From GWE2-40-63 sp041664345 (lineage in GTDB: Bacteria > Bacteroidota > Bacteroidia > Bacteroidales > SZUA-534): a DNA stretch of 64,000 bases. The notes under the pieces are model-generated. The model did no database searches. It was not told the DNA's origin and saw nothing but the letters and a program-made list of their open reading frames with translations. Both the position numbers and the translations under genes were made by a program. The DNA lies in the NCBI GenBank assembly GCA_041664345.1, contig JBAYKX010000014.1, forward strand, positions 38,547 to 102,546, read 5' to 3'. Below, piece after piece: positions 37,210 to 47,305 of the stretch (the first letter of the stretch is position 1; each line of letters begins with the position of its first letter).

Positions 37210-38220
37210 ATGGAGAGAATATTTATTATTGCGGAATTATCTGCAAACCACAATGGTAGTTTCGAAACAGCTCTTAAAACAGTAAAAGCGGCCAAAGAAA
37301 TAGGTGCTGATGCCATTAAAATTCAAACCTATACGGCTGATACAATTACATTAGATTGTAAAAAGGCAGATTTTAGGATTAGTAATGGTGGATTGTGGGA
37401 TGGCTATTATTTATATGATTTATATAAAGAAGCCTACACACCTTGGGAATGGCAAGCTGAAATTTTTAAATTAGCTAAAGAGGAAGGAATTATCTGTTTT
37501 TCATCACCGTTTGATAAAACTGCAATTGATTTTTTAGAAGAGTTGAATAATCCTATTTATAAAATTGCATCCTTTGAAATTACTGATATTCCTCTTATAA
37601 AGTATGCAGCTTCAAAAGGTAAACCCATGATAATCTCAACAGGTATTGCAAACGAAGATGATATACAATTGGCAGTAAATACTTGTCGCGAGGAAGGGAA
37701 TAATGATATTACTTTATTAAAGTGTACTTCAGCATACCCCGCACCTATTGAAGAAGCCAACTTAATTATGATTAGAGATTTGGCAGAGCGGTTTGGTGTA
37801 AAAGTTGGGCTGAGTGATCACTCGCTTGGAATAACACTTCCAATAACCGCAGTAGCTTTGGGAGCTACTGTAATTGAAAAGCATTTTATTCTTGACAAAT
37901 CCATTGGTGGTCCTGATGCAGCATTTTCATTAGATAGGAAGGAATTTGCTCAAATGATTAAAGCTGTTAGGGAGGTGGAACAAGCCATTGGAAAAATTGA
38001 TTACAAATTAAGTGAAAAACAAAAAATAAGCAGAGAGCATTCTCGCTCACTTTATGCTGTGTCAGATATTAAGGCTGGAGAAATATTTACGGATAAAAAT
38101 ATTAGATCAATTCGTCCAGGTTTCGGAATGCACCCAAAGCACTATTGGGAGGTGCTAGGTAAAACAGCAAAGAAGGATATAAAAAGAGGTACCGCACTAT
38201 CATTTGATTTATTTATCTAG
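37210..38220 (+). CDS. pseI: Pseudaminic acid synthase
   Basis: 336 residues. It condenses phosphoenolpyruvate with the free 2,4-diacetamido-trideoxy-altrose to form pseudaminic acid. IIAELSANHNGSFETALKTV, ADAIKIQTYTADTITLD, FSSPFDKTAIDFLEEL, KVGLSDHSLG and IEKHFILDKSIGGPDAAFSL are conserved NeuB-type motifs, and the last 60 residues form a SAF (antifreeze-like) domain. The glycosyltransferase gene begins one base after the stop. Confidence 0.96.
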   Translation: MERIFIIAELSANHNGSFETALKTVKAAKEIGADAIKIQTYTADTITLDCKKADFRISNGGLWDGYYLYDLYKEAYTPWEWQAEIFKLAKEEGIICFSSPFDKTAIDFLEELNNPIYKIASFEITDIPLIKYAASKGKPMIISTGIANEDDIQLAVNTCREEGNNDITLLKCTSAYPAPIEEANLIMIRDLAERFGVKVGLSDHSLGITLPITAVALGATVIEKHFILDKSIGGPDAAFSLDRKEFAQMIKAVREVEQAIGKIDYKLSEKQKISREHSRSLYAVSDIKAGEIFTDKNIRSIRPGFGMHPKHYWEVLGKTAKKDIKRGTALSFDLFI

Positions 38221-38221
38221 C

Positions 38222-39553
38222 ATGGTTAATGATTTAACAACCGTTATTAATGAGATTGCTTCTGAAAAGAAGAAACTGTATTATAAAGGTTTTTGTTTGG
38301 ATGATTCGCTGGCAAGTATAAAATATCTTAAATCGTTTGGGATATATCCAGAAAACAGGTGGGAAAATATAGCTAAAATTTTTGTTGGCGTTATTTATAA
38401 GTCCTTTAGAAGGAAAAAAATGACTATTCAAAGCGCTGGAACCCTTTACCAAAAGAAGATTTTAGTTGCGATAAACTTTCCTGCTGATGACAGGCGTCAT
38501 TCAAAGATTTTACTTGATTTTGTTTTCAATTATCCGATGAAGGGAGATATCGTTGTTTTTACAAATCAAAAATCGATATATGAAATATGTAAAAACGATA
38601 CTATAACTTGTGTATATATCATCAATCCACTTTTCAATTATGATTTTAATTCTTTATTCAAGGGTTATACCTATAAAGAGTCACTTACGCTGAATAACTT
38701 TAAAAATTATATTGATGTTTTACCTAAATACCTTGACCAAACAAATGTTAAGCTTATCCTTACCACTCAGGATGTTCTACGCCCCGATTATAATTATGCC
38801 ATAATAGGTAAAAAACAGGGATTAACAACGGTCACACATCAACATGGGAGTATTCCAGATGCCGATAAAACACTTTACAGCCTACTCACATCGGATTATA
38901 TGTTAGTGTGGGGAGAATCATCGAAAAGAAATTTAATGAGAAGTATTAGCCCGGAAAGGCTTAAGGTTGTTGGAACAACTAAATTCAATCGGGATTCAAA
39001 GAATACAAAATTTGAGGGTGTGAGCAAAGGAATTTTAATAACACCAACAATTGAGCCTTTTGAACCTCAAAAGAAGATAATTGAGAAACTGCTATTTGAG
39101 CTAAAAGAGTTTTCAAACATCTCAATAAAACTGCATCCCATGCATAATTATAAAAAATGGAAAGCCTTTATTGAGGTATTAATGTCTGAATCTAAGGCTT
39201 CTAATAAGATACAAATAATCCAGGGATTTAAGGAAACCATTTATTTTGAATTTGAGATATTAATAAATATGAACTCATCTTCATATTTGGAAGGCTTATT
39301 AGGTGAAATTTCTATAATTGAGTTGGATTTGAATAGGGAGTTGAGCACCCCAATTAAGAGTATCAAAGAATCCTATGTTGCTGTTGAAAATACCGCTAAA
39401 GAAATTTTGAATAGGTTAAATAATCCTGAATACAGTGCAAGTATAATCAAAAAGCAAAACGAACTATTAAAGCAAGATTTGGCAAGTACTGGTTTAGAAT
39501 TGGAATATAGTTTTATAAATGAACTTCTTAGTAAACAGCCAGATGATCGGTAA
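38222..39553 (+). CDS. Probable GT-B glycosyltransferase, candidate pseudaminic acid transferase
   Basis: 443 residues from the ATG at 38222 (1 base after pseI). No close family is recognised, but THQHGSIPDADKTLYSLLTS, DYMLVWGESSKRNLM and LKVVGTTKFN follow the HG...Y...D.ylvWGe...VvG pattern of capsule, CDP-glycerol and sialyl-type GT-B transferases. A late segment, MNSSSYLEGLLGEISIIELD, corresponds to the donor-binding serine region in such enzymes. Being the last gene of the operon, it is the best candidate for transferring pseudaminic acid from CMP. Function is inferred. Confidence 0.6.
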   Translation: MVNDLTTVINEIASEKKKLYYKGFCLDDSLASIKYLKSFGIYPENRWENIAKIFVGVIYKSFRRKKMTIQSAGTLYQKKILVAINFPADDRRHSKILLDFVFNYPMKGDIVVFTNQKSIYEICKNDTITCVYIINPLFNYDFNSLFKGYTYKESLTLNNFKNYIDVLPKYLDQTNVKLILTTQDVLRPDYNYAIIGKKQGLTTVTHQHGSIPDADKTLYSLLTSDYMLVWGESSKRNLMRSISPERLKVVGTTKFNRDSKNTKFEGVSKGILITPTIEPFEPQKKIIEKLLFELKEFSNISIKLHPMHNYKKWKAFIEVLMSESKASNKIQIIQGFKETIYFEFEILINMNSSSYLEGLLGEISIIELDLNRELSTPIKSIKESYVAVENTAKEILNRLNNPEYSASIIKKQNELLKQDLASTGLELEYSFINELLSKQPDDR

Positions 39554-39577
39554 AATCTAAAATTTCAGTTTATTATG

Positions 39578-40630
39578 TTACCCTTGCTTTAATTTATTTA
39601 ATATTTCAGCAGGGTTAGTTTCAACACCATTAAATGCAAAAGGCTCTAAAATATTTCCCTCAGCCCACTCATTCCATGCTTTAATAAAAACAATATCCAA
39701 TTTATCTTTTCCAATTTCCTCTTCAAGCACCTTGAATTGCTTCTCTAAAAAGGTAGGAATATCTGAATTGAATAAATACCCTTTATTCCCATACCTCGGT
39801 GTATTGTCCCATCCCGAAAACAAACAAGGAATATAGGAATTTCCATTGTTGTTATATTTTCGAATATTTTTACGCAGGGCTTTCAAATATAGATTTTCAG
39901 AAAAGGTAAGGCATTTTTTAATTAAGCCTTTTTGTTGAAGAAGCCGAGCAATCATGAAATATGGAATTTTCGTATTTGCAGGAGGAAACCCAACTTTTGA
40001 ATGTTCAAAGTGTGCCACTTTTTCTACGTTTTGCCTTTCAGGAAAAAGCCAATAAAAACCTTTTCCAAATGATTTAACAGCTTGGTCTTCTAATATTTGA
40101 ATATATTCAAAACAGCTATCGGTTTCAGGTTCAAAAACTTGAAGCACAGGTTTATCGTTAATCCTAACATACCGCTCATCAGTAATGAATTGCTTTAGGT
40201 ACTTAAAATGTTCAATGGCCGATTCTTTTGAATATTGTTGTTTAAAAATTAGGGTTTTATCTTGTCCTATCCACGACTTGGTCCAGTCGTGGTTTGCCCA
40301 CGAGAAGAAAAAATTTTGCTTTATAGCTTTATTTGCCAAATGCATTTCGGGAACTTTCTCCAATGTTTTGTAGCCATTGTCGAACCAATAATGCCAATAG
40401 CAAAATGCATCAATTCCCATGGTCTGCGAATAATCACATATCTCCTGAAGAGTTGCATTATTGCTTAAATCATAATAGCCAAATTTTGTTGGTTCCAAAG
40501 GTTGCTTATGTCCTTTAAACAAGGGTTTTGCAGCTTTTACGTTGGTCCATTCGGTAAAACCTTTACCCCAATATTTATCATTTTCGGGCGTGGGGTAGAA
40601 TTGAGGCAGAAAGTATGCAAAAAATTTCAT
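39578..40630 (-). CDS. WbsX-like, GH99-like domain protein
   Basis: 350 residues, complete. The start FFAYFLPQFYPTPENDKYWG and GKGFTEWTNVKAAKPLFKGH, then FCYWHYWFDNGYKTLEKVPE and IKAWNEWAEGNILEPF, identify the WbsX/GH99-like family, common in O-antigen and capsule clusters and annotated variously as glycosyltransferase or glycoside hydrolase. The conserved acidic residues of GH99 (WNEWAEGN) are kept. It is convergent with the pse operon (24-base gap). It probably acts on the surface glycan; direction of reaction unknown. Confidence 0.85.
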   Translation of the reverse strand: MKFFAYFLPQFYPTPENDKYWGKGFTEWTNVKAAKPLFKGHKQPLEPTKFGYYDLSNNATLQEICDYSQTMGIDAFCYWHYWFDNGYKTLEKVPEMHLANKAIKQNFFFSWANHDWTKSWIGQDKTLIFKQQYSKESAIEHFKYLKQFITDERYVRINDKPVLQVFEPETDSCFEYIQILEDQAVKSFGKGFYWLFPERQNVEKVAHFEHSKVGFPPANTKIPYFMIARLLQQKGLIKKCLTFSENLYLKALRKNIRKYNNNGNSYIPCLFSGWDNTPRYGNKGYLFNSDIPTFLEKQFKVLEEEIGKDKLDIVFIKAWNEWAEGNILEPFAFNGVETNPAEILNKLKQG

Positions 40631-40803
40631 TCGTGTAATAGTCTATTAATTGAGTTATTGTAAAGTATTTATCTAATCAATCCAATATTCTTTAAATCCG
40701 CAGTAAAGGTTTAACCTATTGTTAGACAGGGCTTGACTAGTTTTTGTCATATACATAGCGTACTGTTTTTCAAAAAAGTCAAACCCTGATTTGTGGATAT
40801 ATT

Positions 40804-42306
40804 TTATTTAAAAAAACGCATTATATTTTCTTTTAGATTCCCCGGTTTTCGCCAGGTATTAAATACAAGTGTTGCAGCTTCTATTTCTGTTTTAGTATAA
40901 TAATTCATCAATAATAATACAAATGGGAATAGTATTAAAAGTATAAGTTTAATTAATAATCGGAGTCCAATGTTTAGGTCGGATACCAAAAGGCCGATGG
41001 AAACAAAAATTGCCAAGACTACAATTAAAACAAGGGTATTTCGTAATTCAAAGGGTATAAAATATGCCTTTTGGGCAGTATAATAAACCATCATAAAAAA
41101 GGTTATTTGCGACAGAAGCATGGCCAATGAAGCCCCATAAATATCCCAAATGGGAATAAGCATAAAATTCAGTCCAATATTTATTATGCTGGCTAAAAGC
41201 ACCAAAAGGCCTACAATCTTTGTGCGTTTCTTTACAATTAATCCCATCATTGCATCATTTTTGAGTTGATTAAAAAGCAATGCAAATGAAATTATGCATA
41301 CAACACCATTTGCTTCCCAATATATCGATGAACCCGCTAAAACTTTTAACACTTCAAGCGAAAATAATGATAAAGCGAGTAAGCTTACCGAAAATAAAAA
41401 GGAGGAGTATTTAAATATTTTGGCAAAAAACCGTTCATTTCCGGCCTCATCTATTTTCTTCATTTGCATCGGTAACAGTGCCAATGACAGCGACATGGTA
41501 ACGAGTATTTTTAATGTATTCGCAATTCTAGAGCCTACCGAATAAATAGCTGTTCTGTCAAGCCCCTCCATCGAATTTAGCATATACCTGTCGGCAAATG
41601 ATAGTAAAACACCCGAAAGCGATGCCAGCATTAAGGGAAAACTATAGCTGATCATGTTTTTTAAAACATCAAGTTGTATTTTAAGCTGCGTGTTTTTAAT
41701 AATAGTCGGAATTAGCACCAAAAAAGTTACGACTTAAACAATTAATGATGCTTGACAGATAGCTAAAAGGCCAAGGCCTTTATATTTTAATCCCCAAATA
41801 ATTAGTATGAGTAAACTGAAAAGCTTAAAAATTTGAATAGATACGAAAAAGGTCGATTTTGATTTTAAGCGCAGAAGCCATAAGGTTAAATTGTTTGTAA
41901 CCTGAAATGCAGCAGTAAATATGGTCAACTTTAACAAAAACGAATAACTGGTATTGCTAAAAATAAGGGTTGAAAGATCAACGGAAAAATAACTAAGGCT
42001 GATGGTAGCTGGAACCAGTATTAGAAGTAAAAATGACAAAGTGGTAAAAAAAAGGCTTTTCTGTTCATTCACGAATTTTTTATCCCAAAACCATCGGCTA
42101 AAGCTGCTTTCCATTGATAACGACAAAACGCCTACCAATACAGCAAGCGTAGCTTCAAGTACAGCCAATGCACCATAATCATTTATACTTAATAATGTGG
42201 GATTGGTGTAAAATGGAATAAGTAAAAAACCGACAAATTTTATTCCAAAATTGCCTATGGCATATACTACTGAGTGTTTGGCTGTTTGTTTAATTTCTTT
42301 TAACAT
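40804..42306 (-). pseudogene. Wzx-type polysaccharide flippase interrupted by one in-frame UAA
   Basis: Two adjacent frames, 41734-42306 (190 residues, starts MLKEIKQTAKHSVVYAIGNF) and 40804-41721 (about 305 residues), are the two halves of one MATE/MOP-superfamily flippase of about 500 residues with about 12-14 helices. They are in the SAME reading frame, separated only by the stop at 41734-41736 in ASLIV*VVTFLVLIP. One base change would restore the protein. Neighbours make it the likely flippase for the undecaprenyl-linked glycan containing pseudaminic acid. Nonsense mutation or base-call error; re-initiation at the downstream TTG is unlikely to give a working transporter. Confidence 0.85.
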
Positions 42307-42428
42307 TTACGTATGATATTATAAAACAAATGTTTAACTTAATATTTTATTAGTGAAGTATCAAAATTCATAATTATTTTGGAATAATTGTTGAACCCTT
42401 GTATGGGTAGCTGATTGCTAAAACATAT

Positions 42429-42455
42429 AAAGCCCAATCAATTTGACCGGGCTTT
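42429..42455 (-). terminator. Probable terminator after infB
   Basis: AAAGCCC (42429-42435) pairs with GGGCTTT (42449-42455) around a 13-base loop. The U-tract on the infB (minus) side is short and interrupted, on the plus side it is better (ACTTTTTAATT). It lies 20 bases past the infB stop. Confidence 0.5.
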
Positions 42456-42475
42456 ACTTTTTAATTATGTTTTTT

Positions 42476-45400
42476 TTACAAGGTCCGTTTCACTTCCACT
42501 TGTTCGTAAGCTTCAATGATATCGCCCTCTTTTATGTCGTTGAATTTTTCGATGTTCAATCCGCATTCATAACCGGTGGCTACTTCTTTCACATCGTCTT
42601 TAAAGCGTTTGAGTGAACCCAAGTTTCCTTCATAAACAACAATTCCCTCGCGGATGATCCTGATTTTTGAGGTGCGTTTGATTTTTCCCTCCCGCACGTA
42701 ACAACCGGCAATGGTGCCCACTTTGGTAATTTTAAATACCTCGCGCACTTCAACAGTTGCAACTATCTCCTCTTTTATTTCAGGCGAAAGCATACCTTCC
42801 ATGGCATCTCTCACTTCGTTTATGGCGTCGTATATTACGGAATACAAGCGGATGTCGATTTCTTCCTTCTCGGCTAATTTACGGGCAGCCATTGATGGCC
42901 GAACCTGAAAACCTAAAATAATGGCTTCTGAAGCGGCAGCCAACAGCACATCTGATTCCGAAATCTGACCTACTGCTTTATGTTTCACATTAACTTGTAT
43001 CTCTTCGGTTGAAAGTTTAATTAATGAATCGGCCAATGCCTCAATAGAACCGTCCACATCACCCTTGATAATTACATTCAATTCCTGGAAATTTCCAATA
43101 GCAATTCGCCGGCCAATTTCATCGAGTGTAATGTGTTTCTGAGTACGTAACCCTTGTTCGCGGGCCAATTGCTGACGGCGGTTTGCAATATCTTTTGCAT
43201 CGCGATCGCTATCCATAACATTAAATTTATCGCCAGCCTGTGCAGCTCCACTTAAACCAAGCAGTAATACCGGAGTCGATGGGCCTGCTTCCTTTACCTG
43301 TTCTCCACGTTCGTTATACATAGCTTTAACGTGACCGGTATGATTTCCTGCTAAAATAACATCGCCTAATTTCAACGTACCGTTCTGAACCAACAAAGTA
43401 GTAACATAACCGCGTCCTTTGTCGAGCGATGATTCAATTACTGTTCCGGTAGCTTTGCGGTTTGGATTGGATTTCAAATCAAGCATTTCTGCCTCGAGCA
43501 TTACTTTAACCAGCAGTTCACTAATATTCAATCCTTGTTTGGCCGAAATATCCTGCGATTGGTACTTACCTCCCCATTCTTCAACCAATAGGTTCATGCT
43601 AGCCAAACCCTCTTTAATTTTTTCAGGATTTGACCCAACCTTATCAATTTTATTGATGGCGAATATAATAGGCACCCCTGCAGCTTGGGCATGGTTTATT
43701 GCTTCTTTGGTCTGTGGCATAATACTATCGTCGGCTGCAACTATAATAATAGCAATATCGGTAACTTGAGCTCCCCGTGCACGCATGGCAGTAAATGCCT
43801 CGTGTCCCGGAGTATCTAAAAATGCAATTTTTCTGCCATCTTCGAGCGTTACGCTGTATGCTCCAATATGCTGGGTAATTCCACCGGCTTCACCGCTCAT
43901 AACACTTGTTTTACGAATATAATCGAGCAACGATGTTTTTCCATGATCCACATGCCCCATAACAGTAACAATTGGTGGTCGTGGCATTAAGTTGCCTTCA
44001 TCCTCTTCTACTTCATCATCGAACGATTCAAGAAGCTCTGCACTAACAAATTCTACTTTGTAACCAAATTCATCGGCTACTAAAGCCATAGTTTCTGCAT
44101 CGAGCCTTTGGTTGATAGAAACAAATAATCCAAGGTTCATGCAGGTGCCAATTACTTCATTAACAGCTACATTCATCATAGTTGCCAATTCGTTAACCGA
44201 CACAAATTCTGTAACCTTTATAATATTTTTGTCAGCTTCTATTTTAGCCAAATCATCGATACTCTTTTGGCTGTAAACATCGCGTTTATCGCGGCGGTGT
44301 TTCGATCCTTTGCTTTTACCTTTAGTTGCCGTTAAGCGAGCAAGCGTATCTTTAATTTGTTTTTGAACATCCACTTCATTAACTTCTTTGTGGATTGGCC
44401 GTTTCGCTCCTTTATGCGGGGTTTGAGCATTATGTTGAACCGGTTTTGCTTTTTTAGTCCTATCCCCAGTTGCGTTAGCAGCATCTGGTTTAACTTCAAC
44501 CTTATCTTTTTTAATGCGTTTTCTTTTCTTTTTCCGGCGCTCTTCTTCGGTCATTTCACCTGCCGGTTTATCTTTCCTAGGGCCTGTTGGTAATTCAATT
44601 TTCCCAATTACAACGGGTCCTGAAAGACGTTCTACCTTGCGTTGAATAAAATTCTCATTTGCAGCAGGTTCCTTGGTTGCAGTTGCTTCCGGTTTAGCTG
44701 GTTCGGTCGGTTTGCGAACAAATTCCCTATCTTTCCGTTCTTTGGTTTTTTCTTCCTTGGTTTTCCGCGATGGTCTGGTTTTTTGATTTAACATATCTAA
44801 ATCAATTCTACCTACCACTTTTACGTCTTCAATTTGTTCAAACTTGGTTTTTATTTCATCCGGTTTCTCTTTAACTTTAGTTTCAGTAGGACTTTCTGCC
44901 TCATTTTTTGCAATGGGTTTTGGTATTTCAATTTTAGCAGCTTTGGTATCTGTTTTTTCAACATGCTCCTTAACCACCTCTTTCGCAGGATGTTCTTTAA
45001 TTGGCTTTTCGTGCTGTTTTACATGAGCTGCGGGTTTTTCATGTGGCACCGGTTGCTTAGCTTTTTTATTTTCAAGGTCAATTTTGCCTACCACAGTAAC
45101 TTTAATGGTTTCAACGGCAGTCTCAATTTGTTCAACAGGTATTGGTTTGCTGGCTGGTTTTTGAGCATGAGCATGTTCTTTCTCTGAATGTTTATGGCTG
45201 CTTGTATCTTTAACCATAACTTCATCAGGTTCGTTGTCCTGATCGTCATCGTTTTCTTTCGATTCTGAACTAATAGTTACTGATTCCTGCTTTCCGCGAT
45301 GAGCTCCCAATTCCAGTTTTGATGATTCTTCTTTAACCCTGATATCAGTACTATACTCTTTCAAAAGCATCGTATAATAATCAGAAGTAATTTTTGTGTT

Positions 45401-45517
45401 CGGATTCGCATCTACTACAATTCCCTTTTTATGAAGGAACTCCACAATAGTGCTTATCCCAACGTTAAACTCGCGCGCAATTTTGCTGAGTCGTGTTACT
45501 TTACTAGAGTCTGTCAT
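42476..45517 (-). CDS. infB: Translation initiation factor IF-2
   Basis: 1013 residues. GTPase that places initiator tRNA on the 30S subunit. N-terminal IF2-N module (SKIAREFNVGISTIVEFLHK), then about 380 residues of low-complexity Lys/Glu/Pro-rich linker, a second IF2-N (NELATMMNVAVNEVIGTCMN), G1 motif GHVDHGKT at 521-528, DTPGHEAF and NKID, then the beta-barrel, domain 3 and C-terminal fMet-tRNA-binding domain. The long linker is usual for the phylum. Third gene of the rimP-nusA-infB operon (61 bases after nusA). Confidence 0.97.
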   Translation of the reverse strand: MTDSSKVTRLSKIAREFNVGISTIVEFLHKKGIVVDANPNTKITSDYYTMLLKEYSTDIRVKEESSKLELGAHRGKQESVTISSESKENDDDQDNEPDEVMVKDTSSHKHSEKEHAHAQKPASKPIPVEQIETAVETIKVTVVGKIDLENKKAKQPVPHEKPAAHVKQHEKPIKEHPAKEVVKEHVEKTDTKAAKIEIPKPIAKNEAESPTETKVKEKPDEIKTKFEQIEDVKVVGRIDLDMLNQKTRPSRKTKEEKTKERKDREFVRKPTEPAKPEATATKEPAANENFIQRKVERLSGPVVIGKIELPTGPRKDKPAGEMTEEERRKKKRKRIKKDKVEVKPDAANATGDRTKKAKPVQHNAQTPHKGAKRPIHKEVNEVDVQKQIKDTLARLTATKGKSKGSKHRRDKRDVYSQKSIDDLAKIEADKNIIKVTEFVSVNELATMMNVAVNEVIGTCMNLGLFVSINQRLDAETMALVADEFGYKVEFVSAELLESFDDEVEEDEGNLMPRPPIVTVMGHVDHGKTSLLDYIRKTSVMSGEAGGITQHIGAYSVTLEDGRKIAFLDTPGHEAFTAMRARGAQVTDIAIIIVAADDSIMPQTKEAINHAQAAGVPIIFAINKIDKVGSNPEKIKEGLASMNLLVEEWGGKYQSQDISAKQGLNISELLVKVMLEAEMLDLKSNPNRKATGTVIESSLDKGRGYVTTLLVQNGTLKLGDVILAGNHTGHVKAMYNERGEQVKEAGPSTPVLLLGLSGAAQAGDKFNVMDSDRDAKDIANRRQQLAREQGLRTQKHITLDEIGRRIAIGNFQELNVIIKGDVDGSIEALADSLIKLSTEEIQVNVKHKAVGQISESDVLLAAASEAIILGFQVRPSMAARKLAEKEEIDIRLYSVIYDAINEVRDAMEGMLSPEIKEEIVATVEVREVFKITKVGTIAGCYVREGKIKRTSKIRIIREGIVVYEGNLGSLKRFKDDVKEVATGYECGLNIEKFNDIKEGDIIEAYEQVEVKRTL

Positions 45518-45578
45518 TTCTTGACCTTTACTTATTTACTTAACCTATTAATGAACCAATACTAAGTCTTATCACCGC

Positions 45579-46814
45579 TTATTCAAATTCGGCTTTCAGA
45601 ACTCTCATAATTTCTTTTATTGTTTCTTCTTCCAAATCGGTTCGTTTCACTAAATCGGACACTGATAAATCAAGTACACTTTTAGCAGTATCGCAACCAA
45701 TGGCTTTTAATTCGTCAATTACCCAACCTTCAATTTCATCGGAAAATTCTGACAAATCAACGTCTTCATCGTCTTCAGTCGATTCGCGGTAAACATCAAT
45801 TTCATATCCGGTAAGCTGACTGGCTAATTTAATGTTTGAACCGCCTTTTCCGATAGCCAGTGAAACCTGATCGGGTTGCAAATAAACCTCAGCCCGTTTG
45901 TCGGTTTCGTTGAGTTTAATTTGCGAAACCTTTGCAGGACTTAATGCCCGCTGAATATAAAGCTGAGTGTTAGTGGTATAATTGATAACATCAATATTTT
46001 CATTTTTCAATTCGCGCACAATTCCATGAATCCGTGAGCCTTTCATTCCTACGCAAGCTCCAACTGGATCCACACGTTCGTCATAAGACTCTACGGCAAC
46101 TTTGGCACGTTCGCCAGGAATCCGTTTTATGTTTTTTATCATTATCAGGCCATCGAAAATTTCTGGCACTTCCATCTCAAATAACCGCTCCAAAAAGGTA
46201 GTGCTGGTCCGCGAAAGAACAATCAAAGGAGAACTATTTCGCATTTCAACCCGAACCACAACAGCACGTACGGTGTCACCTTTACGGAAATAATCGGATG
46301 GTATTTGTTCTGTTTTAGGAAGAATGAGCTCATTACCCTCATCATCAACCACCATAATTTCCTTCTTCCAAACCTGATAAACCTCACCAGTAATTATATC
46401 ACCGATGCGATCTTTATATTTTCCAAAAATATTATCTTTCTCTAACTCTAAAATCCGTGATGTCAGATTTTGACGTAACGCAAGAATTGCCCTCCTACCA
46501 AAGTCGGCCAGTTTTACTTCGTCAGTCACATCCTCACCAATTTCATAGTCGTTATCAATTTTCTTTGCGGCAGTTAGTGTTATCTGAATGTTTGGATCTA
46601 CTATTTCAGAATCGGCAACAACTTCCCGGTTTCTCCAAATTTCAAAGTCGCCCTTATCAATGTTTATGATGATATCAAAGTTTTCGTCTGTTCCATACTT
46701 TTTCACCAAAATGCTTCTGAAAACATCTTCAAGCACTCTCATCATGGTTGGTCTGTCAATGTTCTTTAAGTCCTTAAACTCCGAAAACGTGTCTATCAAA
46801 TTCAAATTTTCCAT
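45579..46814 (-). CDS. nusA: Transcription termination/antitermination factor NusA
   Basis: 411 residues. N-terminal RNA polymerase-binding domain, S1 domain (about 135-200, GEVYQVWKKEIMVVDDEGNE), KH1 (GACVGMKGSRIHGIVRELKN) and KH2 (SLAIGKGGSNIKLASQLTGY), then an acidic linker and a helix-hairpin C-terminal domain (IDELKAIGCDTAKSVLDLSV). Operon partner of rimP and infB. Full length. Confidence 0.97.
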   Translation of the reverse strand: MENLNLIDTFSEFKDLKNIDRPTMMRVLEDVFRSILVKKYGTDENFDIIINIDKGDFEIWRNREVVADSEIVDPNIQITLTAAKKIDNDYEIGEDVTDEVKLADFGRRAILALRQNLTSRILELEKDNIFGKYKDRIGDIITGEVYQVWKKEIMVVDDEGNELILPKTEQIPSDYFRKGDTVRAVVVRVEMRNSSPLIVLSRTSTTFLERLFEMEVPEIFDGLIMIKNIKRIPGERAKVAVESYDERVDPVGACVGMKGSRIHGIVRELKNENIDVINYTTNTQLYIQRALSPAKVSQIKLNETDKRAEVYLQPDQVSLAIGKGGSNIKLASQLTGYEIDVYRESTEDDEDVDLSEFSDEIEGWVIDELKAIGCDTAKSVLDLSVSDLVKRTDLEEETIKEIMRVLKAEFE

Positions 46815-46836
46815 TTTTCTATTAAATTAACTCCCG

Positions 46837-47301
46837 TTAAAATATTATTATCTCTTTTACTGATTTTGTATGTGAAAAATCAATGGTTTTTTCTTTCTCA
46901 ACCATGATTGGACGTTTAGCACCCAGCGGTTTTTCTTTTACGGAGTACACCATAGTAAAGTCGGTATCAGATACCGCCTTTAAAGTACCTTGAATTTTTA
47001 CTCCATTTAAGAAAAGAACTTCAATGGTTCCTTCAATCAATTTTTTATATTGTTCAATAACTTTAAAAGGGTCACCAATTCCCGGAGAAGATACCTCTAA
47101 GGAATAATCTTCCACTTCCCTGTCAATTGATTCCTCAATAAACCGACTTATTTCAACACATTGGTCAATGCTAATTCCTTGAGGTGTATCTAAAAAAATT
47201 TGGACTTGATTCATGGTGTTCACTTTAATTTCGACCAGAAAAATATCAGAGCCCTGAATTTTATTAGTTACCAGTTGTTCAATTTGTTTTGCATCAATCA
47301 T
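46837..47301 (-). CDS. rimP: Ribosome maturation factor RimP
   Basis: 154 residues from the ATG at 47301 (MIDAKQIEQLVTNKI). Needed for 30S subunit maturation. VEIKVNTMNQVQIFLDTPQG, CVEISRFIEESIDREVEDYS and LEVSSPGIGDPFKV are the characteristic RimP segments. A frame start at 47370 would add 23 residues that translate a perfect hairpin; the 154-residue form matches the family size better. First gene of the nusA operon. Confidence 0.93.
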   Translation of the reverse strand: MIDAKQIEQLVTNKIQGSDIFLVEIKVNTMNQVQIFLDTPQGISIDQCVEISRFIEESIDREVEDYSLEVSSPGIGDPFKVIEQYKKLIEGTIEVLFLNGVKIQGTLKAVSDTDFTMVYSVKEKPLGAKRPIMVEKEKTIDFSHTKSVKEIIIF

Positions 47302-47305
47302 ATAA

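Noticed and set aside
41734..41736. Programmed readthrough or recoding of the UAA in the flippase
   Set aside because: No stem-loop or readthrough context seen after the stop, and UAA is the least readthrough-prone codon.
44357..45187. Phe-rich plus-strand frames opposite infB
   Set aside because: Complement of the Lys/Glu-rich IF-2 linker naturally gives Phe/Leu/Ser-rich open frames.
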